In this document: one piece after another, positions 10,921 to 23,024 of the stretch | Numbering within the stretch: the stretch's first letter is position 1 | How the letters are laid out: each line of letters opens with the position of its first letter | Assembly (NCBI GenBank): GCA_025084515.1 | Contig: JAJAGP010000568.1 | Span: 1 to 64,000, forward strand | DNA length: 64,000 nt | Direction of reading: 5' to 3' | Source of the DNA: Ancistrus triradiatus | Lineage: Eukaryota > Chordata > Actinopteri > Siluriformes > Loricariidae | Translations under genes and position numbers: made by a program | The notes under the pieces: model-generated | Seen by the model: only the letters and a program-made list of their open reading frames with translations | What the model was told of the DNA's origin: nothing | Database searches by the model: none

Positions 10921-12666
10921 GTTGTGCATCTGTAACTTCTGCTTGTTTTCTGTTGATTAGTTACAATGCACTACACATTTTAAAACCCAGGGAAAGACAG
11001 TTAAGTTGCTTTATTGAACAACACAATACCATTCAGATATGTTTATACAATTACCAAGGTTCTCCATCTCCATCAGTGAAAGTCATAAAGTTAGTGAATA
11101 CACATTTAATCAATTTAATTGTATCGTGATAAAAACTACTGATTCTTTCAGATTTCCATATTGAGCTTATGCAGATCCCCCACCATATTTATTTGGATTT
11201 AGCAATAAGTGCATCTCATTTACCACAAGGAACTTTCTTTAAACTTCAAAATGTTTAACATTTTAGGAATGAATGTAACCTCTTTCTTAAGCTGCCCTTG
11301 TTTAAAAGGTAAAAAAATTATGAATGGGGACATACTATCACCCCATTCCCTCCCACTCTATTAGTCTATTAAGACTGCAGAGGAACAAAGCCCTGTAATG
11401 TATTCCATCCACAACAATCATGTGCACAAGCCTTACAGCATGTGAATCAAACTCAAGCTCTGAAACTAAAAAGGCCTATTTGACATATGGCTTTTATGAA
11501 CAGGTCACGCTGAATAAATGGAAGGAGTTTCTAACTGTGGGAGCTGCAGGCTAAAAGGTAGAACATGAATGGCCATCATTATCATCATCATCATCACGAT
11601 CATCATCAGCACCATCAGGCATGCCCTGCCTCTTCTTGCCACTGTTGACATTTCTTCTCCATTTCACATTAAACTGTTCCTCTAAAGTGGCTCAGTACTC
11701 AAGGGGTTGCACTCACTCAAATAGGTTTCAGGCCCTTCTTACCACTGTGCCTTTTCTGTACGGACCCTGTTCGCGAGAAATTCCTCAAAAGAGTCTCCTT
11801 CCTTCCCATACAGAGTAAGGCTCAAATGAGGACCCCTGAGACACTGGCCCAGGCTACTGCCAAAACTCTCTGACGCCAGTAACTGCCTGTTTCAAAATCA
11901 ATGCATCACCCAAACAGTCTTACAGTCCAAAAACGTGGTGGTGCTAATTAAGTTCATTAGAGTCACTTGTAAAAACACTGACCATGCCAAGCACTTTAGT
12001 TTGCATTTTTTTATATATAATGGTGTAAGACAGATCCTCACTCAATCACTGATGTAGATTCATTAAACATGTTCTGTTTGAGTCAAATTGATCTGTTTTT
12101 AATTTTTTTTACTACAAATTACATGTTTAATGCTTGCCCCAAATGCTCTAAATCAGTGTTATTTGAACGTTTTTGGTAAAGCGCCTATAGCTCAGATACA
12201 TTTTCACATGCCCCCACCTGTATTTTTTGTGCTTCATACTCATGTTCATGTAATGTGTTTTCAAAGAAATCCTGTTCTCTGATCGGATGTTCATGTTTTG
12301 TTTCATTTCTCCTTAAAGCAAGCATTTTGCACATCTGGTAATATTTACTACACATGACACTTACAGGACAGTTCATTATATTCACATTATATTCACATTT
12401 GTGCACCACCATAGTAATGTAGAGGTATACTTGCTTGAAATGCTCTCGTTTTACTTTACTCTATCTTGAGCTGCTGTAATACTTAATTCCCCATCTGGAC
12501 TGAATGAAGTGATCTATCTAACTATCATTGTAGTTTTGGCCCAAGGTTAACAAGGAAATAACCTTTACACTTACAACTATAAACAAGCCAACTCAAATTA
12601 TTAAGTGGAGAAGCAGACAATCTATTTATTGCAGTAATTCATGAATCCCAGCAATAAGAGCACATA
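10921..12666. other. Unannotated single-copy-looking DNA
   Basis: No gene is supported. A short ATC/ATT cluster lies at 11573-11610. The 65- to 86-residue frames here have no recognisable domain. The part at about 11370-11900 is somewhat less AT-rich and free of known repeats, but nothing specific marks it as regulatory. Confidence 0.45.
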
Positions 12667-13244
12667 CCGTATTTTTCGGACCATAAGGCGCACTTAAAAT
12701 CCTTTAACTTTCTCAAAAATCGACAGTGCGCCTTTTAAATGCGGTGCGTCTAATGTATGAATTAATTCTGGTTGTGCTTTCTGACCTAGAACCGATTGTA
12801 GATGGTACACGGCGCTCATAAATCTGTCAAAATGTTTTAGCACCGTCTTGGTAAGTTACGAAGCTTATGGCAACCGTAGTGCGCAGCATAGCGGAGTAAT
12901 ACCGTATGTGCTTCAGCATTAGGGTACATGCATTCATTCATTTATTTTCGAAGCGGATTTCAAACTCAGCGCTATCAGTCACGCAGTACAACATGGTCAT
13001 AGAGCAGCTGCGAGAGAATTCAACATTAATGAATCAATGGTACGGAAGTGGAGGAAGCAAGAAGACGCCCTGCACCAGGTAAAGACCAAACTGAGCTTCC
13101 GACGGAACTTAAGAGTTTTTTCATTTCATGCGGTCTTATAATAACCCGGTGCGCTTTATGTATGAACATAGATCCGTTAGCAGCCGATCATTGATATTGC
13201 GTCTTATAATCCGGTGCGCTTTATGGTCCGAAAAATACGGTACA
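12667..13244 (+). mobile_element. Pogo/Tigger-like non-autonomous element (copy 1)
   Basis: It starts TACCGTATTTTTCGGACCAT and ends with the exact complement ATGGTCCGAAAAATACGGTA, so the terminal repeats are intact and TA-flanked. Inside is a frame related to the N-terminal DNA-binding part of pogo-like transposases: RAAAREFNINESMVRKWRKQ, near 13007-13065. The catalytic DDE part is absent. Complementary GGTGCGC/GCGCACC words recur inward from both ends. It shares most of its sequence with the copy at 60180-60782. Confidence 0.8.
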
Positions 13245-13475
13245 CACAGCAAACAATCGTGTGATGCACCAGAGCACTCTGGCTTTGACATCCTTTATAT
13301 ACATTCTTGCAGCTTCCTATTTTTAGTAAGCCACCAATAGTTTTTTAACATGCTTTGGTTACGCCCCCTTTTCCACTGTGCTGAAGATAATTGTGGCTTT
13401 GACATTGTCTTTTTTATATAATTAATTTAATACAGTACTGTTACCTAATTTGGTAATTTCCTTATACATGTTTTC

Positions 13476-13531
<56 letters not shown>
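13476..13531 (+). repeat. (TCTA)n tetranucleotide microsatellite
   Basis: About 14 uninterrupted CTAT units with AT-rich flanks. It is a likely length-polymorphic marker. Confidence 0.97.
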
Positions 13532-13687
13532 ATTAACTCCACCCAACATCTAAAATCAATACATTGCCATGCTGACAATAAAAATGCTCTCTCTGCTTGT
13601 CTTCCTATATATTTTACATATAAATTCTCTCAACAATAAAAACGTGCATGGATTATTTTGTTCTTACATAACACAATTGTGTTCTAA

Positions 13688-14029
13688 ACCACAATAGATA
13701 ATATCCTGTTTGCATTTGACAAAAGTCCCATCATGGACCACCGAGCAAGCATGGATTTAGGTGCGATGGAGCAAGAAGCAACTCATGGGAGACCACCTAA
13801 GAAAAGATGTAGAGTAGCCGTAGAGTTTTAATTATAGCTTCTCAAACCTGGCAGCAGAATCAAAGAGCTCACACAGCACCCTGATATGTCAAGTGAGTCA
13901 TTGTGCCTCACCAGCACTGACCAAGAACTGGTTGTGAAAATGGAACACATCCTCAAACTGCGTCAATATACAAACAACACACACATATTATCCGCCCTAC
14001 TCTGCAGCCAACTCCAGACACAAGCCTGA
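13688..14029 (+). pseudogene. Two collinear open segments of unknown origin
   Basis: One frame stays open from 13688 to 13828, then meets TAA TTA TAG, and is open again in the same frame from 13838 to the TGA at 14027-14029 (63 sense codons). The first part, from an ATG at 13733, is charged and contains HGRPPKKRCRV, an AT-hook-like word. The second contains KELTQHPDMSSESLCL and QELVVKMEHILKLRQ. I do not recognise the product. It could be a decayed coding relic of a transposon or retrocopy, or chance. Confidence 0.25.
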
Positions 14030-14312
14030 GTCACTGAGCAAAGTCTGCTCCAGCAGTGTAAAACCAGACCGTTAATCTGGAATCTAATATTTTTACTCCT
14101 GGTTGAAACCATTGCTTTCGGATGTCATTGCCTAATTACACACTGTCAAAGCTGCATAGAAGGGATAGTGTGACAAGACCGAATTACATCTTTTCCTTTT
14201 TGGGTCCCCATTCAGGCATTCTAACACAACTCAGTCAGACCTGATCTGTCTGCTCCACATCTAAACCTAGAGCAGAACCTGGGCAGTTGGCCAAGGCAGG
14301 AAAAACCTCATC

Positions 14313-14375
14313 CACACACACACACACACACACACGCACGCAGGCATGCGCACACACACACGCACACACACACAC
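14313..14375 (+). repeat. Compound (CA)n microsatellite
   Basis: CA repeats broken by GCACGCAGGCATGCG in the middle. It forms the left edge of the dispersed repeat at 14376-15110. Confidence 0.95.
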
Positions 14376-15110
14376 ATCGTTTTACTTGTTTATCATTGTG
14401 GGGATTTTCCATTGCCATAATATTACTGTAGCTAATTACTGTGATACACATACATAACCATAACATTAACTGCAGTAACCTAATGCATATTTTGCCTATT
14501 TTGGTTTTTCAAACAAAAATTGCAATTTTTGGATAAGAAACATATGGTTCTTATGAGGACCAGCCAAATGTCCAAGGTAAAAAGGTATCAGATATTTCTG
14601 TGGCCACATTTGCTCCTGACAGTGATATATAAACTTGACATCCTCACACACACGTTTATTTATTTATTTATTTTACTTTTTCTTGTAAAAAATAAATAAA
14701 CAACATGCTTCTTATGAGGACCAGCCAAATGTCCCCACATAGTATAAAAGTGTCAGATATATATACAGTATATCCGTGAGAACATTTGGTCCTCACAAAG
14801 ATATATAAACTTCCTCACACACACACACACACACACACATTTGTATCACTATCCTGATGGGGACTTTCCATTGACATGATAACTACTGTAGCTAATGAAT
14901 GCTGCACCTACACCTAACCTTAACCACAGTAACGCAAAAAAGAAGGTATTTTGACTTTTTTGTTTTTGAAAAGAAAGTTACAGTTTCTGCGAAAAAAAAA
15001 GCTGTGTTCCCCATTTCCCCAACATTTCCCCACAAGGTAAGACAATGTCAGATCTTTATCTTTGTGGGGACATTTGGTCCCCAAAATGACATATAACCAT
15101 GACTCACCCA
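14376..15110 (+). repeat. Dispersed repeat with CA-tract edges, two related units
   Basis: Two units share the same order. Unit 1 (about 14376-14640) has GTGGGGATTTTCCATTGCC, ACTGTAGCTAATTA and TTATGAGGACCAGCCAAATG. Unit 2 (about 14840-15110) has GATGGGGACTTTCCATTGAC, ACTGTAGCTAATGA and TGTGGGGACATTTGGTCC. A partial unit around 14700-14815 lies between them, and CA tracts occur at 14817-14840. A third, inverted copy is at 34385-34640. No coding capacity; the superfamily is unknown to me. Confidence 0.6.
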
Positions 15111-15415
15111 CACATACACACAGACTTAGATCTGTGATAGTGACTGGAATCATGGCAAACCTAATAAAACTTTCTGTTACACCCCATTCTCCCTGTGCCA
15201 AAAGTGCCAAGTATCATGCATACATCAAGTCTCAGGAAATCTAGTATGACAATTTCCTTCATGCGTAACATTAGAATATAGAAGTGCGGAGTCCTGGAGT
15301 CTCCAGACCACTGCTGGGTTTCCCAGTTATACTCCCGATCCCCCTAATGGTTGGAGACCAAGGACAGCACACCGTGCATCATTCCTATGAGCAGTGGCTC
15401 AAGAATAAAACAGAC

Positions 15416-15560
15416 GGGACTCTGGTGGCCTAGCGGTTAAGGTACTGGACTATGGACCAAAAGGTCCAGGAGGTCATATTCCCTTAACCCACAAATAGCT
15501 TGGATTGTAAGATTGTATCAGTTATAGGTTGCTCTGCATAAGGGCATCTGCTAAATGATG
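15416..15560 (+). mobile_element. tRNA-derived SINE (copy 5), internally deleted
   Basis: Box A GGCCTAGCGGTTAAGG and TATGGACCAAAAGGTCCAGG are present, but box B and the following segment are lost. CTTAACCCACAAATAGCTTGG and the tail TGCTCTGCATAAGGGCATCT remain. Confidence 0.8.
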
Positions 15561-15796
15561 GTGCAAATGTGGTGCAGATAGGGTTGCAGTAAATTAGGTC
15601 TTACCCTGCGATTCACAACACCCACTAAATATTCTTCCTTACTCATGCTGTGCTGGAGAGAGTCAGCACAGTGGTTGAGCAAGAAAGCAACCGACAGATC
15701 AGGAAGGACATCACTGCATTCTGAACCTTACAGAAAAGCAAGGCAAATGCTCTCACAGTGGGTTCATTCTATTTCCTCAGAATTACTATGCACTAG

Positions 15797-15890
15797 CTGA
15801 TCACTTTATTAGGTACACCTCCTTGTTTCTACACTCATTGTCCATTTTATCAGTTCTATTTACCATACATGTGCACTTTGTAGTTCTAAA
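15797..15890 (+). repeat. Fragment of a dispersed repeat with TTTATTAGGTACACC end
   Basis: GATCACTTTATTAGGTACAC and the following CATTGTCCATTTTATCAGTT match, in inverse orientation, the end of the repeat at 40935-41250. It lies about 65 bp before SINE copy 6. Confidence 0.6.
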
Positions 15891-15955
15891 TTGCAAAAAT
15901 TGCTATCTTTTGCAATATGCGCTTAATATAAACGCCAACTTTAAAGTGTTATATT

Positions 15956-16110
15956 GGGACTGTGGTAGCCTAGTGGTTAAGGTACTGGACTATGGGCCAG
16001 AAAGTCCAGGGTTCAAATCCCACCTCTGCCAAGCTGCCACTGTTGGGTCCCTGAGCAAGGCCCTTAACCCACAATTGTTGGAAGTCTCTCTGGATAAAAG
16101 ACATAAATGT
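15956..16110 (+). mobile_element. tRNA-derived SINE (copy 6), 3' deletion
   Basis: The 5' half is well preserved: TGGTAGCCTAGTGGTTAAGG, GGTTCAAATCCCACCTCTGC, GCAAGGCCCTTAACCCACAA. The segment between TTG and CTCTGGATAAAAG is deleted, so the tail follows almost directly. Confidence 0.85.
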
Positions 16111-19087
16111 ATTGGGACTCCGTATGTGGTCTCTGATTGAAGTGTTTAGGTGTTACATCCAAGGAGGTCATTACTCCTTTACTAAGCTCTCCTCTCGGCC
16201 ATTACAGACTTTGTACAGAAATCATAGAAGCATTTCACTGAGTGCCAATCGACATAGAGGCTGCTATGATTTGAAAAGTGGTGGTAGGACGTATTCCCCA
16301 TAATTGAAGGGAAAGTAGTAATACAATGGCCAAACATAACCTTATCAGCAACAGCTTGTCGTAATCTAAATGTTTCTGGCTTGCATCACCATTTGATAAT
16401 TAAACAAATGAGCTGGATATTCAACAGCACATCAACCTGTGAAAAGTGGATAAATCAGTAACCTGACGGTAAATAGGACAGTTGGTTTTATGCAGGGACC
16501 TTTTAAGGAAGTGAGTGACATTACACAGAGAGAAAACAAATAGGTCTGGTGTTTTTCAACAGGAAAACAGGTGTAAGTTATGAGCAGGATGGAAAATTTC
16601 TTTGCTTTCTTTGCATGAAATATAGCTCTAGCCACTATTAATTTGTTTGATTAAAAAAGGCACACACAGCTTACTGGGACTTTTTAACGTGTTTTCGCCA
16701 CCCAATGGTTAACGGTCTCTTTCCATGAACAAATTGGCGTAGCTCTAGTGAGTAAAATGGTTGAAAGGAAAATAGCAGCTTGGACAAACTAGAAAATTAA
16801 ATATAGGCTTCAGCAAAGTGGAGAAGTAGGAGAAAGAATGTATTGCCATCACATTTACAAGCTATACCACAAAGTGGAATACCCACTGTGAAGTATTTAT
16901 ATCTTTCCTACCTATCTTTGTTATAGCGATGTCATTAAAATGTTTTTGTTAGTGTGCTCAACCCAAATCATGTTCTTAGTCCTGAGAAACTGATACACAT
17001 GGAAGCCTGTGTTTGAATGGTGCAATGCCCATGCATGAGATTGGACACCACACATAGAGCTGTAAGCTCAGGCAAGAGGCTGCGTAACCATTTTGCATGG
17101 AGTGCTCTGGTTTTCTGGAGTTCGTGGAAATATCACTTAGAGCAACATGATTGGAAAATTAATGAAACGAATGAGGCAGAGTCTCAGGAACACAAAACTT
17201 GAGATGATACTTTACAAGGACAAAAAACTTGCAGCTGTGGTCCAACATCACCCAAAGCAAACAAACCCAGAAAAATTTTTGCCAACTGAGAGTAATTATT
17301 ACTGATTAAAGTGATTGCCTTAACTTTATTGCATTTGCACTGTTACTGCAGCAGAGCCAATATCAAGATAGGCAGAGTAGGCTGAAAAATAAAAGTTTGA
17401 AACATACAGACATCTGCTGCTGCTGCTAGTCCCAATGCCATTGCCCAATAATCAAGAATTGCAGAAAAAGCATTTACTTGAAGTTGTGGGTTTCCAGTCA
17501 TGTCGGCAGGTAGCTGTGCACTTCCTTTCCTTGCAGATATTCTATTAATGAGTGCCTAGGGTGTGTCACATTTTGAGAAAGTGTTGATAAGAGATAAATA
17601 GTTTTGAGTACAGTGTAGACCCACAAAAAAGCATAGTGCAGCAGTTACCTACAAAAATGTTCCCAAATTCTAGTTCTGATTCTTGTTTATAGCAGACATC
17701 TCGCCCAAAATGGCAGTTACTCAATAAAGAATAAAATCTATGCCACTAGCCATCATGACTGCTCTTCCTTGTTAAATTGCATTAAAACCCCGAATTGAAT
17801 GAGCTCAACCTTAATTTGGAGCAGTTAGTTTGATCTCCTATGGCTTTCAAAGTAGAAACACAGCTGGTAAAATCCTTCTACCTAAAACATCCTTTTCCTC
17901 TAGAAACCTTGTGTACTACACAATAAATTTCCCAACCGCAACAATTACTATTTACTGGCATACGCCGCAGTAACTCCCTTGATTTTCTTTATTTGAAGCA
18001 TGGATAAGTATTGTTAAGTCAGACAAACTTAGAAGATGACAACTCTTTTTAAACTGGAGCCAGTGAGATTCTGCTAGGGAGTATCATGGAGGTGTGAGAG
18101 GGTGGAGGGCAGTTGGATGTGCCTGGCTTTCTCAGAGTGTTTGGGGGGCGTGATAAGTCCTGTTTAAACATCGCCTTCAGAGAATGCCATGTGTCAACAA
18201 TCGCCCGTGCCCTGTAGCTCTGATCCGGCCAGGCAAACAGCCAGGGTATGCCATCAATTATTGCAGAGGTCTTCCAAAAGCTGCCGGAAGAGCGATAGTA
18301 GCAAGGTGAGACAAAAACCCACAGGAATGACCTCTGACTGGAGTGACATTTATGGGGAAGAGGCCTTGGTGCCTCCTTCTACAGACCACCATGTACTTTT
18401 CAGAGAAAGTGGCAGACAGGTGTCAAGTCATTTCTCACAAGTCGAAGCCTGCCTTTTTACTTCTTTCCTCCCTAAACCAGTTCACTCTCTCTCTCTCTCT
18501 CTCTTTCATGTTCTTCCATGTTTCTCACTGTTGGGAATTATTGTAATTTTCCACAGTGCTTCAACCATTTAAGCCTGGTTTATAGTTTGTCATAAATCCT
18601 ACTGAGAGTTGCCCAAACCAAGCTTCAGATAATCTGGGCTATGTTTTTATCAGGTCAATAAGAGGTCATTAGCTGTGCATTAAACATGACAGTTTGGGTA
18701 GTAAATAGGCATTCATAGTAAGTCATAGTACACATTCTGTTATTTGTTTAAAATGCTGGCACACTTTGGCTGAAAAGAGGATGTTGCAGATTTGTGCCTT
18801 AAAGGTCTGGCACTATTTTAACCATTTTTGTATGCTCAATATGACTTTGATTTATTCTATTTTTACACTTAGACACACTCTGTCAACACAGAGTGAAGAC
18901 AAAACCACACAGGAGCAACTCTTTTGACTAAGTGGCAAGAGCCAGCTGCTGGCTAGATTTCTTGAGGATCTGGGTTCAAATGTGAAGGTTACTTGCAGTT
19001 ACAGGGTCCCATGATAGACTTGTATCAGATCTAGTGAGCACTTTTGCCTGCATCCAGTGATTTCCAGGATAGCTTTAGCCTTTATAC
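16111..19087. other. Repeat-poor non-coding DNA upstream of sox9
   Basis: About 3 kb with few recognisable repeats apart from a short CT tract at 18486-18504. A 127-residue frame at 18189-18572 has no domain I recognise and runs into that CT tract. The block 18060-18420 is relatively GC-rich for the region. It may hold regulatory DNA, but nothing proves this. Confidence 0.4.
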
Positions 19088-20198
19088 AGGTATGCTCCGT
19101 TTAACGACCACGTTCTCTGAAACAGGACGCTGACCAAAAATGGACATTGACCAGACACTACCATAATCACATGGACTTATTAGGCTAATGTAATGTAACT
19201 ATAAAGGGTATTTTCACGAGAAAACAGTGTGCAAATGATACATAAATGCATCAGAGATACCTCTGAGAATGCGAGTGAAACACCACCATCTACACAGCTT
19301 CCTTAACGCCATTGCTTTCGAAGCCTAAACTGTTATACACATGCTAAACATGTTTTAATTTATGGAAGTTCACAATAATTATAGAAAATACAATACTGTA
19401 CTGGTATGACCCTTTGTAGGCGAAAGCCATAACACTTAAGATTCTAGTATAATGGACTTGATTTTTTTGTTTTTGAAGGAAGCAAAAATGCAATGATAGA
19501 CAGCATTACAAACAACACGGATGATCAGTCAGATGAAACAGAGACTAAATGAGTGAATTTGAACCAGTTTATATAGTTAAAGGTTAGACAGAATATATAG
19601 GTAGTTGGAGGGGACAAACAAGGAGTACTATTTACAATAGGACAGGCACTCATATGCCATTTACAGCTTGTTACAAATACGTAACGGAAAGTCATCCACA
19701 CATGCATAAGAATCTTGAACAAAAAAGTCTCTAAACACATCAACCGAGTTAAAACAGTTGTCCAGCTAACAAACGAGCTAACAAGCATTTTTTTAATGTC
19801 ACTTTTTAGTAGCAAAGGCCATCCAATGACACACACAAGGTTATATCAATGCTCAAGGTTATATCAAAACAGATCAGGGCCAATGAAGTGTAATTGATTA
19901 ACCCAATTCAGGTGCTTGGACTGTGGGAGGAAACCGAAGTGCCTGGAGTAAACCCATGCGGACACAGGGAGGACATGCAAACTCCACACAGAAAGGATCC
20001 AGACCACTCCACCCTGGGATCAAACCCAGGACATTCTTCCTGTGAGACCACCGTGCCACCTGCAGATAATGTAATCTCTCTCACACACTCACACATATAT
20101 TTTTATTTCCTATTATAACGTATTATAATTTTTAAGACCTCAGTTGTTTAAGTGAATGGAAGTTGATCGGATGTACATTACACTGCGCATACCTGTAC
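19088..20198. mobile_element. MITE with TTTAACGACC ends, carrying a nested SINE-like repeat
   Basis: The left end is CAGGTATGCTCCGTTTAACG and the right end GCGCATACCTGT. An inner block with ATTACAAACAACA and GAAACAGAGA matches the related element at 63284-63648. The SINE-like repeat at 19895-20065 is inserted near the right end. The 103-residue - strand frame at 19525-19836 has no recognised domain. Confidence 0.5.
19895..20065 (-). mobile_element. SINE-like dispersed repeat (second family, copy A)
   Basis: On the - strand it reads GGTGGCACGGTGGTCTCACA, then GGGTTTGATCCCAGGG (box-B-like) and TGTGTGGAGTTTGCATGTCC, then CATGGGTTTACTCCAGGCAC. This common fish repeat has a tRNA-like head. The 3' part is missing. 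Confidence 0.7.
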
Positions 20199-21418
20199 AT
20201 TATGTAAATGGGGCCAGTTTTCAAATTCTAGGCCTGAAATTGAAGAAAAGTGAAATGATGTCTCCATAAGAATGTATCAGATAAAAAAGTGAAAGTTCAT
20301 ATGAGGTGAGAAAAGAGTGCAATGAATACAAAAAATTGCCTAAATTGTCACTTGCCTAAAGTTTCATCCTAAGGTTTTCAGTTTACATGTGAAAATCTGT
20401 CTGAAGTGCTTTACGAGTGTCATAATCTCGTATATCCACTATCTCTCACCTAGCTGTTCGACAAAGGTCAAAGGCTATGACCATAGAAGTCTCTCTCTTA
20501 GTCCGAAAAAAATAAATAACTGGACATTCTTATCATATTTCAGATCACAAACACAGTCACCCAGGACAAGCCGAGGAGCAGTATGGCCAAGATCAGAATA
20601 GTATAGTGTGGTAGGTAGGACTGTTTGGAGATGAAGGCTGTACACAAACAGCATAGGTTTGAAGACCTAAAGACGCATGATGTCTTCAGTCAATAGTACT
20701 TGACAAATACAAACACGCAGTTGGTAATTACACTTTTATGGTGTGCTTTTACCATTGTTTTATTTGTTTCCATTGTGTATTGCTGTAGATAAAAATACAT
20801 ACTTATACCAAACCCTACACTAGCCAAATGGACATATTTGGCTACAATTTAATGTTATATAAAAGCTTCCACGTTCTTAAAACCTCTGCAGAAGCTGTAG
20901 CGGTACAAGTCATGCAGTCGAGGCAAGTAGGGCAGAACGGAGACATTATTTAGCAGTTGACTCCCACTGTTTGGGTCCCGTTTTTGACGCTGGGGCTCAA
21001 GGTGGAGCTGAGAAGTTTCCCAAGGCCTGGTGAGTGGCAGATGCTAGCTGCTGGTCCAAGGCTGACCAGGGGAACCTGCTTTGCGTGTTTGTATGTAGGT
21101 GTGGTGAAACCAGCGCCTTCGCTGCACAATCCACTCTTACAGCTCGAAGTCCAGTGTCAGTTTCCGTTTCCAGTCTGTGTGAAAAGATGTCTGGAGTGAA
21201 GTCTGGAGTGATTTTTTTGCCTTTCCAGTAGTCGCCAGTCTTCAGTAAACCTTCAATAAATAGGCCATAGCCCTCTGAACTATGTCTTTTATGCTGCCTT
21301 ACAGTATATCTGATATAAGCCGCTTGGCTTTAGGAAACCCTCATGGATATCATTGAAATCCCTAATGTCTGTGTAGTGTAGAGAATGAGATCACTGCTTT
21401 TTCTTCTGATACTCTTCA
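20199..21418. other. Unannotated non-coding DNA
   Basis: No repeat family or gene is recognised. The GC-richer part at 20930-21240 carries two overlapping frames (80 and 65 residues) without identifiable domains, which argues against either being coding. Confidence 0.4.
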
Positions 21419-21905
21419 TAGACAAAAAGTAAGCGGACACTCCTTCAATTACTGGCTACAGGTATTTCAGCTGCACAGATGCATAAAATTAATGTGTTGG
21501 CAGTAAAATATGTTGAGAGTCCAGGGACTTTCAATTCGACAATATCACTGGATTCCACCATTCCAAGTTTATACCCTGCTAGAACGTCGCTGGTCAACTG
21601 ACGATATGAGCTCACAGAACTCAACCAATAACCACCAGCCAGCGCAACATTTGCTACTGCCAACATCAGTACAGTAACTGTTCATCAACAGATTTGCGGA
21701 TTGGGGATATGAACGATAAATTTGGATTTGGGTTTGTGTGCTTCCCACAGTCCTTTCATGTTTCCTTTACACAATGGCCTCATGTACAATGTGAGGTCCA
21801 TAATAAAATGCTTTGTTTATTTTTGTTTTGAAGAATTTCAATGGTCTGTCCAGAGCCCTGACCCTCCAGCCTATCCAATGCCTTTGGGATACATTTACTG
21901 ACTTT
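21419..21905 (+). mobile_element. Tc1-like element, internally deleted remnant
   Basis: It starts TAGACAAAAAGTAAGCGGAC and holds CTGCCCTGCTAGAACG-type head sequence. Near the end it contains GTCCAGAGCCCTGACCCTCC, which encodes the diverged C-terminal SPD motif region of the transposase. It is the same family as 36318-36841, with most of the catalytic region deleted. Confidence 0.6.
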
Positions 21906-21964
21906 CATTTTATTTCATTCTCTCTCTAAAATGTTAGTCTACCAGTTATTTTATTATAACTTAT

Positions 21965-22690
21965 TATAACCATAGGGACGGTATGGAAAATGCAAATAAA
22001 AAATATATGCAGTGTTCCTTAAATTTTCCTTTGACTTTTATTTCATGGCAGACAATATGAACCCAGTATATTTCATATTTTTTGTGTGTCTCATCTTCAT
22101 TTCATTTGTTAATAAACATTCATTCCTGCAAGTTTTAGGTCTGCAAAAAGTTGGACAGGGAACAATTAAAGGCTAGTATAATATTTAATGATTTAATGAT
22201 GAATCATTAAATAAAGTTTAATGATATAGAAAATATGTAAATCCCTTCCACTCTTTCTTTGAGGAACATGTTTTTAAATATTTCAATATTTTTCTTACAC
22301 ATTTGTTGACAAACTGGAGATCCTCTGCCCAACTTTACTCCTCAAAGACTCAGATTTTCATGGATACTGATTTTGTACCAAATCATGATTATATTCACCT
22401 GTTGACATTACCTGTATGAAAACACATCATTATTTAGTTTTTATTTACCTCATTACTAGCTATAAATTGTCACTGTCCCAACTTTTTTGGAATGTGTTGC
22501 AGGCCTGAATTGCAGAAATGGATGTTTATTTACAAATGAAATGAAGTTGACCAGAAAAAAAAACCTGAAATATCTTGGGTTCATACTGTCTGCAATGAAA
22601 TAAACGACAAAGGAAATGTAAGAAACACTGCACATATTATTTATTTGCATTTTCCATACTGTCCCAACTTTTTTCAGATTTGGGGTTGTA
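21965..22690. mobile_element. Palindromic MITE with TTTGGGGTTGTA right end
   Basis: The left half (GGTATGGAAAATGCAAATAA) and right half (TTATTTGCATTTTCCATACT) are inverted copies. Inner segments such as TTGTTAATAAACATTCATT and GGATGTTTATTTACAA also pair. The right end is AGATTTGGGGTTGTA; the left tip is damaged. A partial copy sits in the minisatellite at about 56660-56930. No coding capacity; superfamily not assigned. Confidence 0.7.
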
Positions 22691-23024
22691 TGTTCACTCT
22701 GATAATATTTATTTAGATTCTGTTTATTTCAACTATTACTATAATCTTATTAATTAGATAGCTTAGTTAATTCTTACATATAACATCTAAGCCGCACATG
22801 GAGAATGGGTTCCTTATAGAGTCTTGGTACTTCCAAGGATCCTTCCTTGTAATGTTTAGGGAGTTGACACTGTCGCCCTAGGCTTGCTCAATTTGGGATT
22901 GCCTTTATAATTTAGAAGATAATCTGCTTTGAGCAAATGCTCCATTGTAAAAAAGCACTATAGAAATAAATCTGACTTGACTGTGAACTCTACATTAATG
23001 CCCTTCAGTGGGATGAGATTATTG

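Noticed and set aside
18189..18572. 127-residue + strand frame
   Set aside because: No recognisable domain, runs through a CT microsatellite into Leu-Ser repeats, and no splice or promoter context. Kept only as a candidate island.
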